A DNA stretch of 64,000 nucleotides from Paraburkholderia sp. SOS3 (lineage in GTDB: Bacteria > Pseudomonadota > Gammaproteobacteria > Burkholderiales > Burkholderiaceae): assembly GCF_001922345.1 (NCBI RefSeq), contig NZ_CP018812.1, forward strand, positions 2,666,001 through 2,730,000, in the 5' to 3' direction. This document shows, piece after piece, positions 43,000 to 51,124 of this stretch. How positions within the stretch are numbered: the stretch's first letter is position 1; each line of letters starts with the position of its first letter. Below the pieces are notes generated by a model, which saw only the letters and a program-made list of their open reading frames with translations, searched no databases and was not told the DNA's origin. A program made the translations under genes and the position numbers.

Positions 43000-43986
43000 T
43001 TACGATGCGTACGCGGAAGTCGTCCCAGGTCTCCCGTCATTTGACTGTCTTGGCTCCGTGCCCTGGAGGGCAGTTGGGCTCACGCCGTAGTGTCTTTTGA
43101 AGGCCCGACTGAAGTGCGCGGCACTGACGAAGCCGCAATGCCACGCGACGTCGCTAATGCGAACGCTTTCATCACTGTGCGCAAGGATCCTCTGCGCTTT
43201 CGCAAGCCGCTGTTGCAAAAGGTAGCGCATGACAGAAGTGCCTTCCTGCGCGAATATTCTGGATAAGTGCCGCTTTGACACGCCCATGGCGTTCGCTACA
43301 AAGTCGAGGTCAATGTTTTCGTTTCCCACGTTCCGCTCGATAAAGCGCTTGATCTTCCTCAGCATCAATTCAGGACGCGTGCGCCCGTTCGGCGCTGCGA
43401 GATCGTCGGCAATTTCTCCCATCAGGTGAGTCAGAAGTTCCGCCACCCGCCATCGGGTGTAAACACTGCTCTTCCCGCCGTAGGCGGCTGCTCCCGTCAA
43501 CATCGACTGCAGCATGAGTACGTCAGGCGATGAACTGTTTACTAACAGTAATTCTCGGCCCAACGATATCTTCCCACGCGTTTCGAGCGATGCCCTTGGT
43601 ACCCGAAGCAATAGTCCGCGGGAATCCGGACCTGATGTTTGAGCATATCTCACGCTACCGTCAAGGAGAAGGCATGAGCTCGATTCAAGCCGCACCGACT
43701 TTCCGTTTTGCTCGAACTCGGTTGAGCCGGTCTCTGCCAGAAATACGACGATGCTGCTCCGTCTCCAGCCATCGAGACCGGATCCCGGCTTCCACGTCCA
43801 GCGCTGCCCCGAAAGATCCGCGACCTCGAATCTCACATCGCCCATAAACCAGCATGACGTAACAAGCTGCCGCTTGACATTCTTGTCAAATTCACAGTGC
43901 ATGCTCCAGTTTTTTTCTACCAGCCGACACCATTCATCCTCGGTCTTCGGCACTTCCTTTTCGAGAGCATGCGTAACAAAGTTCAT
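43000..43986 (-). CDS. AraC family transcriptional regulator
   Basis: A 328-residue regulator with an N-terminal cupin-like sensing half (SGQRWTWKPGSGLDGWRRSS, LDGSVRYAQTSGPDSRGLLL) of the FeaR/AraC_binding_2 kind. A C-terminal double HTH lies at about residues 215-315 (ENIDLDFVANAMGVSKRHLS, RIFAQEGTSVMRYLLQQRLA, ISDVAWHCGFVSAAHFSRAF, KRHYGVSPTALQ). It lies 60 bases downstream of the SKWP-repeat gene on the same strand and may be co-transcribed with it. It is not recognisably HrpB. Codon use is less GC-rich than the flanking regions. Confidence 0.87.
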   Translation of the reverse strand: MNFVTHALEKEVPKTEDEWCRLVEKNWSMHCEFDKNVKRQLVTSCWFMGDVRFEVADLSGQRWTWKPGSGLDGWRRSSIVVFLAETGSTEFEQNGKSVRLESSSCLLLDGSVRYAQTSGPDSRGLLLRVPRASLETRGKISLGRELLLVNSSSPDVLMLQSMLTGAAAYGGKSSVYTRWRVAELLTHLMGEIADDLAAPNGRTRPELMLRKIKRFIERNVGNENIDLDFVANAMGVSKRHLSRIFAQEGTSVMRYLLQQRLAKAQRILAHSDESVRISDVAWHCGFVSAAHFSRAFKRHYGVSPTALQGTEPRQSNDGRPGTTSAYAS

Positions 43987-44046
43987 CGTATTCTCTACGT
44001 TCTACCTGGTCCATCCGGGCGCGGAAAACGGCTCAAGGCATCTCCG

Positions 44047-45384
44047 CTATTCCGCGTGTGCGGTGAAACGGTCCGACATTCGAAGGCGAATAAGCGCCCT
44101 TGCCTGATCGAAAACGTCGTTGTCGTTCCAATGAGACAACGCATCCAGGCATTGAACCAACTGCAGCTCGTGCAAGCCTTCGGGCAACGTATCGTCGTTG
44201 GCCAGACGCTTTGCTATGCACAGGGCTGCTTCGTCGCACAGGACGTGGCCACGCCATGTCGCCAGCGCCATGAGGCAGGCGGCAATCGTCCCGCCATTCA
44301 TTTGCGCCACCAGCGATTTGTCGTCCACGATACGCTGCGAAAGGCGAATCGCGGCGGTCGCGGACACGCCCGAATCGGCCAGCCTGCAAAGTGCGCCCAG
44401 ACAGTTGACGACATGCTTCATGCTAAGGCGATGACATATGGACGCGTCTGAAGCGACGCGCCTGCACAGATGAACGGCCGCACCGTAACACACCTCATCC
44501 GCACACCACTTCGATAAAGCGGCCAGACAAACCGCCACATGCCTGCCATTCAGATGATGCCGCAGTGGACCGTCTTCCGATAGACGGGTTGCGAGTCTTC
44601 GGCCGGCCGCGTAGCAGGCGTCGTCGTTGCTCCACGTTGCTAGTCCACTTATGCAGTGCGTAAGGCGGACGCCATTCATCTGCCTAATCAGTGTCTCGTC
44701 CGTCGATAGACGTCCGGCCAACCGTCGTGCCGCGTCCAGACATGCTTGTTCACTACTCCACTTTCCCAGCGCATATAGGCAACTCGCAACCTCCTGTGCA
44801 TTCATGCGGACGGACAACAGCTGATCCCTGACTATCCTCTCGGCGAGTCGTATGCTTGCGGCCCGGCATACGTCTTCATCGGGCCATTTGCTCAGTGCAT
44901 TCAGGGCAATGGCGACCTCATGTCTTGCAAGCGCGTTCCCGAGATTCCTATCGGCAAAGATTCTGGTCGCCAGTCGCGCGGCGGCATCCCGGCAGACCGG
45001 CTCCTTGTCCCACTTGTTCAACGCATCGAGACATCTGGTCAACTGCTGGCCGTTGATCGTGTAGAAAAGCGAGTCATCCGTAGCCAGCCGTCTCGCAAGG
45101 GTCAAGGCCGCCTCGCGAAACTCATTGTCCCGATACCAGGCAGAAAGCGCACTTAAACATCCCGCGATTTCTTCGCCATTCATACCAAGGCGAAGTGCCT
45201 CGTCGATCGTCAGCCGGCAAGCAAGACTTCTCGCAGCGCTTTCGAATTTTGCGTCCCTGTACTCAAGACTTAGCGAAACCAGAGAGGCGCAGATCTCTGC
45301 GCTGCCAAGCTCAACGATTGATGCAGGACGTTTGCCGATCAGTTCAGCTACCTGCCGGCTCGACAATTTGGACGGATTGTTCAC
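44047..45384 (-). CDS. SKWP-repeat protein, RipS-like
   Basis: A 445-residue protein built almost wholly of 42-residue repeats: a 30-residue leader, nine full units and a tenth of 37 residues. Each unit follows the pattern [IVL]-x2-C-L-x-A-L-x-K-W-x(4)-C-x2-A-A-x-R-L-A-x-R-x-x-x-D-x-x-L-x(4)-N; unit 4 contains ALSKWPDEDVC, literally the SKWP motif. Such 42-residue repeats define the Ralstonia solanacearum RipS (SKWP) type III effectors, which are several times longer. Two helices per unit suggest a HEAT/armadillo-like solenoid. No signal peptide; no hrpII-box (TTCG-N16-TTCG) was seen upstream. It faces an orphan flagellin gene. Confidence 0.8.
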   Translation of the reverse strand: MNNPSKLSSRQVAELIGKRPASIVELGSAEICASLVSLSLEYRDAKFESAARSLACRLTIDEALRLGMNGEEIAGCLSALSAWYRDNEFREAALTLARRLATDDSLFYTINGQQLTRCLDALNKWDKEPVCRDAAARLATRIFADRNLGNALARHEVAIALNALSKWPDEDVCRAASIRLAERIVRDQLLSVRMNAQEVASCLYALGKWSSEQACLDAARRLAGRLSTDETLIRQMNGVRLTHCISGLATWSNDDACYAAGRRLATRLSEDGPLRHHLNGRHVAVCLAALSKWCADEVCYGAAVHLCRRVASDASICHRLSMKHVVNCLGALCRLADSGVSATAAIRLSQRIVDDKSLVAQMNGGTIAACLMALATWRGHVLCDEAALCIAKRLANDDTLPEGLHELQLVQCLDALSHWNDNDVFDQARALIRLRMSDRFTAHAE

Positions 45385-45744
45385 TTGATAACCATCGCAG
45401 TTACTTTCTTGCCCTGGAACAACTGGTTTCTAATTAACGTAACGTTTTGTTTAACATCAAAACGATACCAGGTAGCCTTTTAGATTCTTAGAGCCACAAC
45501 CCTAAAAATTTATCTTTCCAGGCCTCCTAAATGTCCTTGCTCGGCATCTTGATTCAATGTTTTACACGACGTTTGACCACCGTGGACTTTCTCTTGCCTC
45601 TTCAAGACTTTAACGTTCTATACGCTAAAAATGCCTAACCTTCTGCCGTCAACTCCATTTGAGGCAAGCAACCATCGATCAATGTATGCCTCCCCTGATC
45701 TCAAATCTCGTCGTGCATCACGCTACCTTTTCAAGGCGGACCGT
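45385..45744. other. Divergent SKWP/flagellin intergenic region
   Basis: A 360-base AT-rich region between the divergent SKWP-repeat and flagellin genes. It contains the inverted repeat CGTTTTG (45443-45449) / CAAAACG (45458-45464). No convincing sigma-28 promoter (TAAA-N15-GCCGATAA) was found for the flagellin, nor an hrpII-box for the SKWP gene. An open frame from 45631 into the flagellin gene is a leader artefact. Confidence 0.45.
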
Positions 45745-47187
45745 ATGGATATCAACACCAACATTCCCTCCCTTATCGCTCAGCAGAACCTGAACGCCAA
45801 CAACAGCAGCCTGAACACGGCAATTACGCGCCTGTCGTCGGGTAAGCGCATCAATAGCGCCGCAGACGATGCGGCTGGCCTGGCCGTCGTCACGACCATG
45901 ACAACGCAGGAAAATGGCCTGAACCAGGGTATTCAGAACGCCAATAACGGGGTGGCGCTAGTGCAGACGATCGCCTCTTCATTAGGCAGTTTGACGAACA
46001 GCTTGCAGCGCATCTACCAGCTGGCAAACGAGGCATTGCAAGGCACGTTGACGCCGGCTAATCAGCAAGCTCTGCAACAGGAGGTGAAAGAGCAAACCGA
46101 CGAGATAAACCGGATTGCTTCGACAACGCAATACAACGGACTCAACCTGCTAAACGGCGCAGCCGGCATCCTGCAAGTGCAGGTCGGTGCGAACGTCGGT
46201 CAAACCGTGTCGATCGATCTGACCCAAGGCGTATCCGCGGCATCGCTCGGCGGCGGCGTCGTTCAGTCAGGCGTCACGCTTGGGACGATTACGGACCTGA
46301 ACCTGAACGCGAATGGTACGGAAGCAAGCGGCGCGGGCGCAATAACGGAAATCCACGTCAATTCGGACGGCAACGGCGGATTCACGTTCACAGACCAGAA
46401 CGACGTCGCTATCTCGACGACAGCATCGTCTGCCCTTTTTACGGTCACGACGACCAATGGCATTTCATCGCTGTCGCTAAACTCGACGGGGACCGATGCA
46501 CTCCTGCCGACCAACGACCTCGCCTCGATCAACGCCGCGATCACCGCCAATGCAGCAACCGCGTCTGAAGGCACCGTGTTCGGCAAGATTTCAGGCATCG
46601 ACCTCGACGCTTCGACTGGCCTCGATGCAACGGCGGGTGCTTCGAACGTCATTACATCCGTCACCGTGGAATCGGATGGCAAGGGCGGCGTCAAGTACGT
46701 CGATCAGAACGGTACCCAGCTTAGCTCGGGCGCGACCGCGGGTCTCTTTAACACGGCGGCCGGCGGTACGATTTCGTTCACCAACACGCCGACAAGCACC
46801 ATCGGTTCGACGCAGGCAGGCGTACAACCGGCAAACAGCGTGCTTGCGACGATCAATCAGCTGAATGCGCCGACCACGGTATCGCAGATCAACATCAGCA
46901 CGTCCGACGGTGCCAACAACGCGATCAATTCCGTCGAGAACGCACTTGCAACTATCGCGAACATGCAGGCGTCGCTCGGCGCTGTGCAAAATCGCTTCAC
47001 CGGAATTGCACAAACGCAGCAAGCCCAGTCGACCGACCTGGCAACTGCAGCGTCGGGTTACATGGACGCCGACTTCGCGCAAGAAACGGCGAACCTGAGC
47101 AAAACGCAAGTGCTGGTTCAGGCCGCGATCTCGGTGGTCGCACAAGCGAACGCACTTCCGCAACAGGTGCTGAAGCTTTTGCAGTAA
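45745..47187 (+). CDS. fliC: Flagellin (orphan, accessory copy)
   Basis: A 480-residue flagellin. The conserved N-terminal D0/D1 helix region (1-165: INTNIPSLIAQQNLN, RLSSGKRINSAADDAAGLAV, YNGLNLLNGAAGILQVQVGA) and C-terminal D1/D0 region (385-480, NAINSVENALATIANMQASL to ALPQQVLKLLQ) flank a variable middle. The middle contains two related units at about 180-280 and 280-380 (TDQNDVAISTTASSALF versus VDQNGTQLSSGATAGLF), an internal duplication. ATG 45745 has AAGGCGGA upstream and starts the family N-terminus. The filament protein is exported by the flagellar type III machine. No hook, basal body or chaperone genes are nearby except fliD. Confidence 0.93.
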   Translation: MDINTNIPSLIAQQNLNANNSSLNTAITRLSSGKRINSAADDAAGLAVVTTMTTQENGLNQGIQNANNGVALVQTIASSLGSLTNSLQRIYQLANEALQGTLTPANQQALQQEVKEQTDEINRIASTTQYNGLNLLNGAAGILQVQVGANVGQTVSIDLTQGVSAASLGGGVVQSGVTLGTITDLNLNANGTEASGAGAITEIHVNSDGNGGFTFTDQNDVAISTTASSALFTVTTTNGISSLSLNSTGTDALLPTNDLASINAAITANAATASEGTVFGKISGIDLDASTGLDATAGASNVITSVTVESDGKGGVKYVDQNGTQLSSGATAGLFNTAAGGTISFTNTPTSTIGSTQAGVQPANSVLATINQLNAPTTVSQINISTSDGANNAINSVENALATIANMQASLGAVQNRFTGIAQTQQAQSTDLATAASGYMDADFAQETANLSKTQVLVQAAISVVAQANALPQQVLKLLQ

Positions 47188-47243
47188 CCAATCGCCGCCG
47201 TTTCCAGATAGAACGCAGAACATCGTATACGGGTAGGTAACGT

Positions 47244-47281
47244 GCGCGGGGTGGCGGTCGTGCAAGACGACTCCCCCGCGC
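47244..47281. terminator. Two-part hairpin between fliC and fliD
   Basis: An outer stem GCGCGGGG (47244-47251)/CCCCGCGC (47274-47281) encloses an inner GTCGT-GCAAG-ACGAC stem. It could terminate or attenuate fliC transcription before fliD. There is no T run. Confidence 0.5.
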
Positions 47282-47357
47282 GCTTGCCGGAAAGTGCCAG
47301 GCGTTCTGCGTTCGCCATCACTTATCACCAGTTCTGACGGCCGAATGGAGCCACCAA

Positions 47358-48947
47358 ATGTCGACCTCATCCGCCACCTCCGCCACCTCCGCAGCCGCAA
47401 AAGCTGCGCAAGACGCCGCCGCCGCAGTTCAGCAAGCCGCCCAGTCGCTGATATCCGCCTCGACCGGCAGTACGGTCGACGTCAATTCTCTCGTATCAGC
47501 TCTTGCCACAGCGAAAACTGCAGGCCCGGCTGCATTGATCAGCTCGCAGGCCGGAGAGGATGAGGCTCAGATCAGCGGCCTCGCCGCGCTATCCGCCGCG
47601 ATGTCCGGACTACAGGCGGCAATCGGGCCATTTCTCAACGGCAAAGCGCTTTCATCAACCACGGCCACGCTAAGCGGCGCCGGGATTACTGCGAAGACCG
47701 CCGGCGGCGCAGCGGCCGCGACTTATCAGATCGACACGACGCAGTTTGCGCAGTCGCAATCGATCACGTCCGGTTCGTTCTCCCAGACGGATTCCGCCGC
47801 GATGGGCTCGGGGACGCTGGTCATTTCTCTAGGCAGCGGATCGACTGCGAAATCGCTTCAGGTTACGGTCGACCCGTCGAACGACAGCCTGCAGGATATT
47901 GCGAACGAGATCAATTCGGCATCCGGCAATCCCGGGGTCAAGGCACTCGTGATAAATGGCGCCAATGGCCAGTCGCTCAGCTTGCAGTCCACATCGACTG
48001 GTTCATCGAGCATGATCAGCGTCGACGTGCAAAATGCGACCAGCAGTACTAGCCCGATCAGTCAACTTGAAGTCACTTCGTCCGTCACTGCCGATTCGTC
48101 TGCGCCGGTTGGCTCGTCGACGATCTCTTCCTCGACTGGTGCCTGGACGCAGTCGCAGGCTGCGCAGGACGCGCGCCTGACTATCAACAACCAGCTTGTC
48201 ACGAGCTCGACGAACACCATTTCGGGCGCGATTCCCGACGTCACGCTGACACTCGATCCAACCAGTGCCAAGACCATCGGCCAGCAAACCCTGACCGTCG
48301 CACCGGATCACGGTTCGGTCGAGAGTGAGCTGTCCACGTTCGTCACGGCCTATAACGCAGTGATCAACCAGTTGAACTCGCTTGCCGCACCGAACGTCGC
48401 GGGGACGTCCGGCACCGGTGGCACGTTGCTAGGCGACGAAATGCTCAACCAGATCGGCGCAGCGCTTGCCGGTATCGCGGGCGGCGCGGTATCGAGCGGC
48501 GGCATCGCGGGCACCCTCGCTTCGCTAGGCATTTCGTTGCAAGTCGACACGGCGACGAATTCTCAGCCGTTTGCGCAGCTGCAGATCGACGCCGACACCA
48601 ATAGCCCGACTCTCGACGACGCGGTCACCAACAATCCCGCGCTGGTTAATGCGCTATTCAACGACACCAACGGAATCGCTCAGCAACTCGACTCGATCCT
48701 TGCTGTGTACACGTCCTCCAAAGGCATTATCCAGTCGCGCACGGACGCGCTCACCGCCGATATCACCAGCCTGTCGAAACAGCAGGACGATCTGAACGAC
48801 TACAAGGCGGTGCTGATGTCGCAGTACAACGATCAGTTCACCGCGCTCGATACACTGATGGCACAGGCGCAAACAAACCAGAACTATCTCACCGCCCTAT
48901 TCGGCGGCAGCAACAGCAGCGGCGCCCTTGCCCAGAACAGCAAGTAA
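47358..48947 (+). CDS. fliD: Flagellar hook-associated protein 2 (filament cap)
   Basis: A 529-residue FliD. The N-terminal domain (about residues 35-130) has TGSTVDVNSLVSALATAKTA; the C-terminal domain (about 300-515) has LSTFVTAYNAVINQLNSLAA, NALFNDTNGIAQQLDSILAV and a coiled end TADITSLSKQQDDLNDYKAV. The first 25 residues are an Ala/Ser-rich, low-complexity extension not usual in FliD. It forms the cap under which flagellin subunits assemble. It lies 170 bases after the flagellin gene, so the pair may be a cap matched to its own flagellin, separate from the main flagellar cluster. Confidence 0.9.
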   Translation: MSTSSATSATSAAAKAAQDAAAAVQQAAQSLISASTGSTVDVNSLVSALATAKTAGPAALISSQAGEDEAQISGLAALSAAMSGLQAAIGPFLNGKALSSTTATLSGAGITAKTAGGAAAATYQIDTTQFAQSQSITSGSFSQTDSAAMGSGTLVISLGSGSTAKSLQVTVDPSNDSLQDIANEINSASGNPGVKALVINGANGQSLSLQSTSTGSSSMISVDVQNATSSTSPISQLEVTSSVTADSSAPVGSSTISSSTGAWTQSQAAQDARLTINNQLVTSSTNTISGAIPDVTLTLDPTSAKTIGQQTLTVAPDHGSVESELSTFVTAYNAVINQLNSLAAPNVAGTSGTGGTLLGDEMLNQIGAALAGIAGGAVSSGGIAGTLASLGISLQVDTATNSQPFAQLQIDADTNSPTLDDAVTNNPALVNALFNDTNGIAQQLDSILAVYTSSKGIIQSRTDALTADITSLSKQQDDLNDYKAVLMSQYNDQFTALDTLMAQAQTNQNYLTALFGGSNSSGALAQNSK

Positions 48948-49035
48948 GCGTGTTTTATCTCGCGACGTGTCCACATGGAATAATGTTTCCCAAGGTACTG
49001 TTTTATCATTCGGGCGACTATCATGGCGATCGACA

Positions 49036-49476
49036 GTGAGCATCCAGCATTCAATTCTTCTCCCTGCCGTTGTCCTGGCTACATGGACATCGATATGGCA
49101 CTGGGGACGGAGTCTGATTGGCTTTTTGCTTACCTTGATATTCTGCATCCCAATACGTCGGGACACGCAGTCAATGTCAAATCGTGCGGTCGCCCTCGAC
49201 TTTCTTGAAAGCAGCATCTGGCTGAACTCCTATCGCGACGGCTTGCTGAATGTGACGGTGATTTTCTACGTTGTGTCGATAGCCTTCGCGATCACGAGAA
49301 AGGTCGACGGTTCGTATTTCGTGCTGGCGTGGAGCTATGTGGTACTAGGTATCATTTTTAGCCTAGGCGACGCGCTTTCCATTGGGGCTGTCAACAGACA
49401 GCTTCTGTTTTTTATTTCATTCGTTCTTGTACAAGTGCTTGCCGTGCGGTTTATCGCGGGCGCATTTGTCTTCTGA
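49036..49476 (+). CDS. Small integral membrane protein, unknown function
   Basis: A 146-residue hydrophobic protein if read from GTG 49036; the start is uncertain (other options are GTG 48967 or ATG 49174; none has a clear ribosome site). Four likely membrane helices: LPAVVLATWTSIWHWG..FLL near 8-38, LLNVTVIFYVVSIAFAI near 70, YFVLAWSYVVLGIIFSL near 96 and QLLFFISFVLVQVLAVRF near 122. A polar stretch RDTQSMSNRAVALDFLES lies between the first two. No family is recognised. It follows fliD on the same strand and may be part of the island; base composition is lower in GC than average for the window. Confidence 0.5.
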   Translation: MSIQHSILLPAVVLATWTSIWHWGRSLIGFLLTLIFCIPIRRDTQSMSNRAVALDFLESSIWLNSYRDGLLNVTVIFYVVSIAFAITRKVDGSYFVLAWSYVVLGIIFSLGDALSIGAVNRQLLFFISFVLVQVLAVRFIAGAFVF

Positions 49477-49600
49477 AGGAACGTGCTCGACATACCCCCG
49501 TGAAAGCCACGCACAGCGATGTGCATCGCGTCGGTACCCAGTCATCGAGGTGCGAATCCTGGCCCTATGGCTTGACGAGCGAAGTATTAAACGTTAAAGT

Positions 49601-49622
49601 CTACCTAACAATCGTTTGGTAG
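49601..49622. promoter_or_regulatory. Shared palindromic operator, copy 2
   Basis: CTACCTAACAATCGTTTG and the next four bases GTAG form a 22-bp near-perfect dyad (CTACC/GGTAG ends). It lies 20 bases upstream of the amidase start at 49642, a repressor-like position. It matches the sites at 41926 and 52921. Confidence 0.65.
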
Positions 49623-49641
49623 CGCCGATGGATGAGTCACC

Positions 49642-51060
49642 ATGAAGTCAGAAATCTTGTATGAAGATGCAACGCGGCTGGCCGAACTGATCCGTACACG
49701 CCAGATCTCGCCGGTCGAGGTCATTCAGGCGCATCTCGATAGAATCGAAGCCGTCAATCCCAGCCTCAATGCCATCGTCACCATTGCAGCCGATGCGCTC
49801 AAAACTGCGAAAGCAGCAGAAGCCGCGGTGCTGCAAGGTCGTGATCTTGGCCCCTTGCACGGCGTGCCCTTTACCGTAAAAGACTCCATCGACACCGCCA
49901 GGGTGATGACACAACGCGGCTCGCCTATTTTCAAAGGACGCGTACCTGACACCGACGCCACCTGCGTCGCCCGAATGAAAAAAGCCGGCGCTATCCTGCT
50001 GGCAAAGACAAACCTCCCTGAGTTTTCCTACTCGTTCGAAACCGACAATCTCCTTAGCGGTCGTTCGAACAATCCGTGGGACCTCGAGCGCACGCCCGGT
50101 GGTTCGAGCGGCGGGGAATCGGCGGCCATTGCGGCGGGTATGTCGCCGATCGGGCTCGGGACCGATCTTGGGAATTCGTTGCGCGGCCCGGCCGCACAAA
50201 CCGGAATCGTATCGCTCAAGGCGACGCACGGGCGTGTGCCGATGACCGGGATCTGGCCGCGTGCGCCGCGTCGTTTCTGGCATGTCGGCCCGATGGCCCG
50301 CAGTATCCGCGACCTCGCACTCGCGTTCTCACAATTGTCAGGGCCCGATGGCCTGGATGCTTTCGCAAGCAGCGCTGTCCAGTTCGATGCGCCAATCGGT
50401 TCTTCTCGCCTTAAGCCGCACAAGCAGCTGCGCGTGGGCTGGATGGTGGAACCCGGCTTTGGGCCAGTCGACTCGGAGGTTGCCGCCACCGTTGAAGCGG
50501 CGGCTGAAGCGCTGAAGAACGTCGGGTGCCTTGTTGAGCCGGTACGTATCCCCGCACTCGAGCGCGACTTCGCGAATGACGTGTTCAACCGTCTGCACGT
50601 GATGGAAATGAAGCGGGAATTTGCTGAAGCAACTAAGGGGCGCAGCCTCGACGATCTCTACAAGTCCGCCAGAAAAATGCTCTCGCTGCCCGATGTATCC
50701 ATGCAGGACTACGTTGACGCGGAACAGGCGGCCGAACGCCTGCGTGACGGATTTGCCGACTATTTCACGAAGTACGACGCGCTCGTTACGCATGTGTTGC
50801 CGATCCCGGCACATAAACACGGTATCGACGCGCTCACCGTCAACGGCCAGACCATGGATGTCTCGTATATCCGGGGCGCAGCGGTACCGCTTAACGTTAC
50901 CGGTCTGCCCGGCATCTCGATGCGCTTCGGCACGAGCAAGGAGGGGTTGCCGATCAGCGTTCAGGTGGTGGGCAGCTGGCAAGCCGAGTCGACCATCCTC
51001 CATCTCGCAACGATGCTCGAATCGGTCAGCCAGGTGCGTCACCTGCATCCCGACATTTGA
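49642..51060 (+). CDS. Amidase signature family enzyme (paralogue A)
   Basis: A 472-residue amidase. The catalytic triad is K80 in FTVKDS, Ser155/156 in TPGGSSGGES and nucleophile S179 in GTDLGNSLRGPA. The GNS/RGPA context differs from the common GGSIRIPA, suggesting a distinct subfamily shared with its paralogue at 52996. It would hydrolyse an amide to acid and ammonia; substrate unknown. No leader, so cytoplasmic. A DHA2 exporter gene follows 64 bases later, likely on one transcript, which hints at detoxification or export of the product. A 22-bp dyad lies just upstream. Confidence 0.88.
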   Translation: MKSEILYEDATRLAELIRTRQISPVEVIQAHLDRIEAVNPSLNAIVTIAADALKTAKAAEAAVLQGRDLGPLHGVPFTVKDSIDTARVMTQRGSPIFKGRVPDTDATCVARMKKAGAILLAKTNLPEFSYSFETDNLLSGRSNNPWDLERTPGGSSGGESAAIAAGMSPIGLGTDLGNSLRGPAAQTGIVSLKATHGRVPMTGIWPRAPRRFWHVGPMARSIRDLALAFSQLSGPDGLDAFASSAVQFDAPIGSSRLKPHKQLRVGWMVEPGFGPVDSEVAATVEAAAEALKNVGCLVEPVRIPALERDFANDVFNRLHVMEMKREFAEATKGRSLDDLYKSARKMLSLPDVSMQDYVDAEQAAERLRDGFADYFTKYDALVTHVLPIPAHKHGIDALTVNGQTMDVSYIRGAAVPLNVTGLPGISMRFGTSKEGLPISVQVVGSWQAESTILHLATMLESVSQVRHLHPDI

Positions 51061-51124
51061 CGCAACGGGCAATCGGCCGGTCACGCAGACGCCCCGATTG
51101 TGTGCATACACACATAAAGACATC

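Noticed and set aside
42857..43090. Small iron-regulated gene after the Fur-box-like site
   Set aside because: The frame overlaps the AraC gene antisense, is Pro/Ser-rich and does not resemble HemP or other known small iron proteins.
45385..45744. Sigma-28 promoter for the flagellin and hrpII-box for the SKWP gene
   Set aside because: Only loose partial matches were found on either strand.
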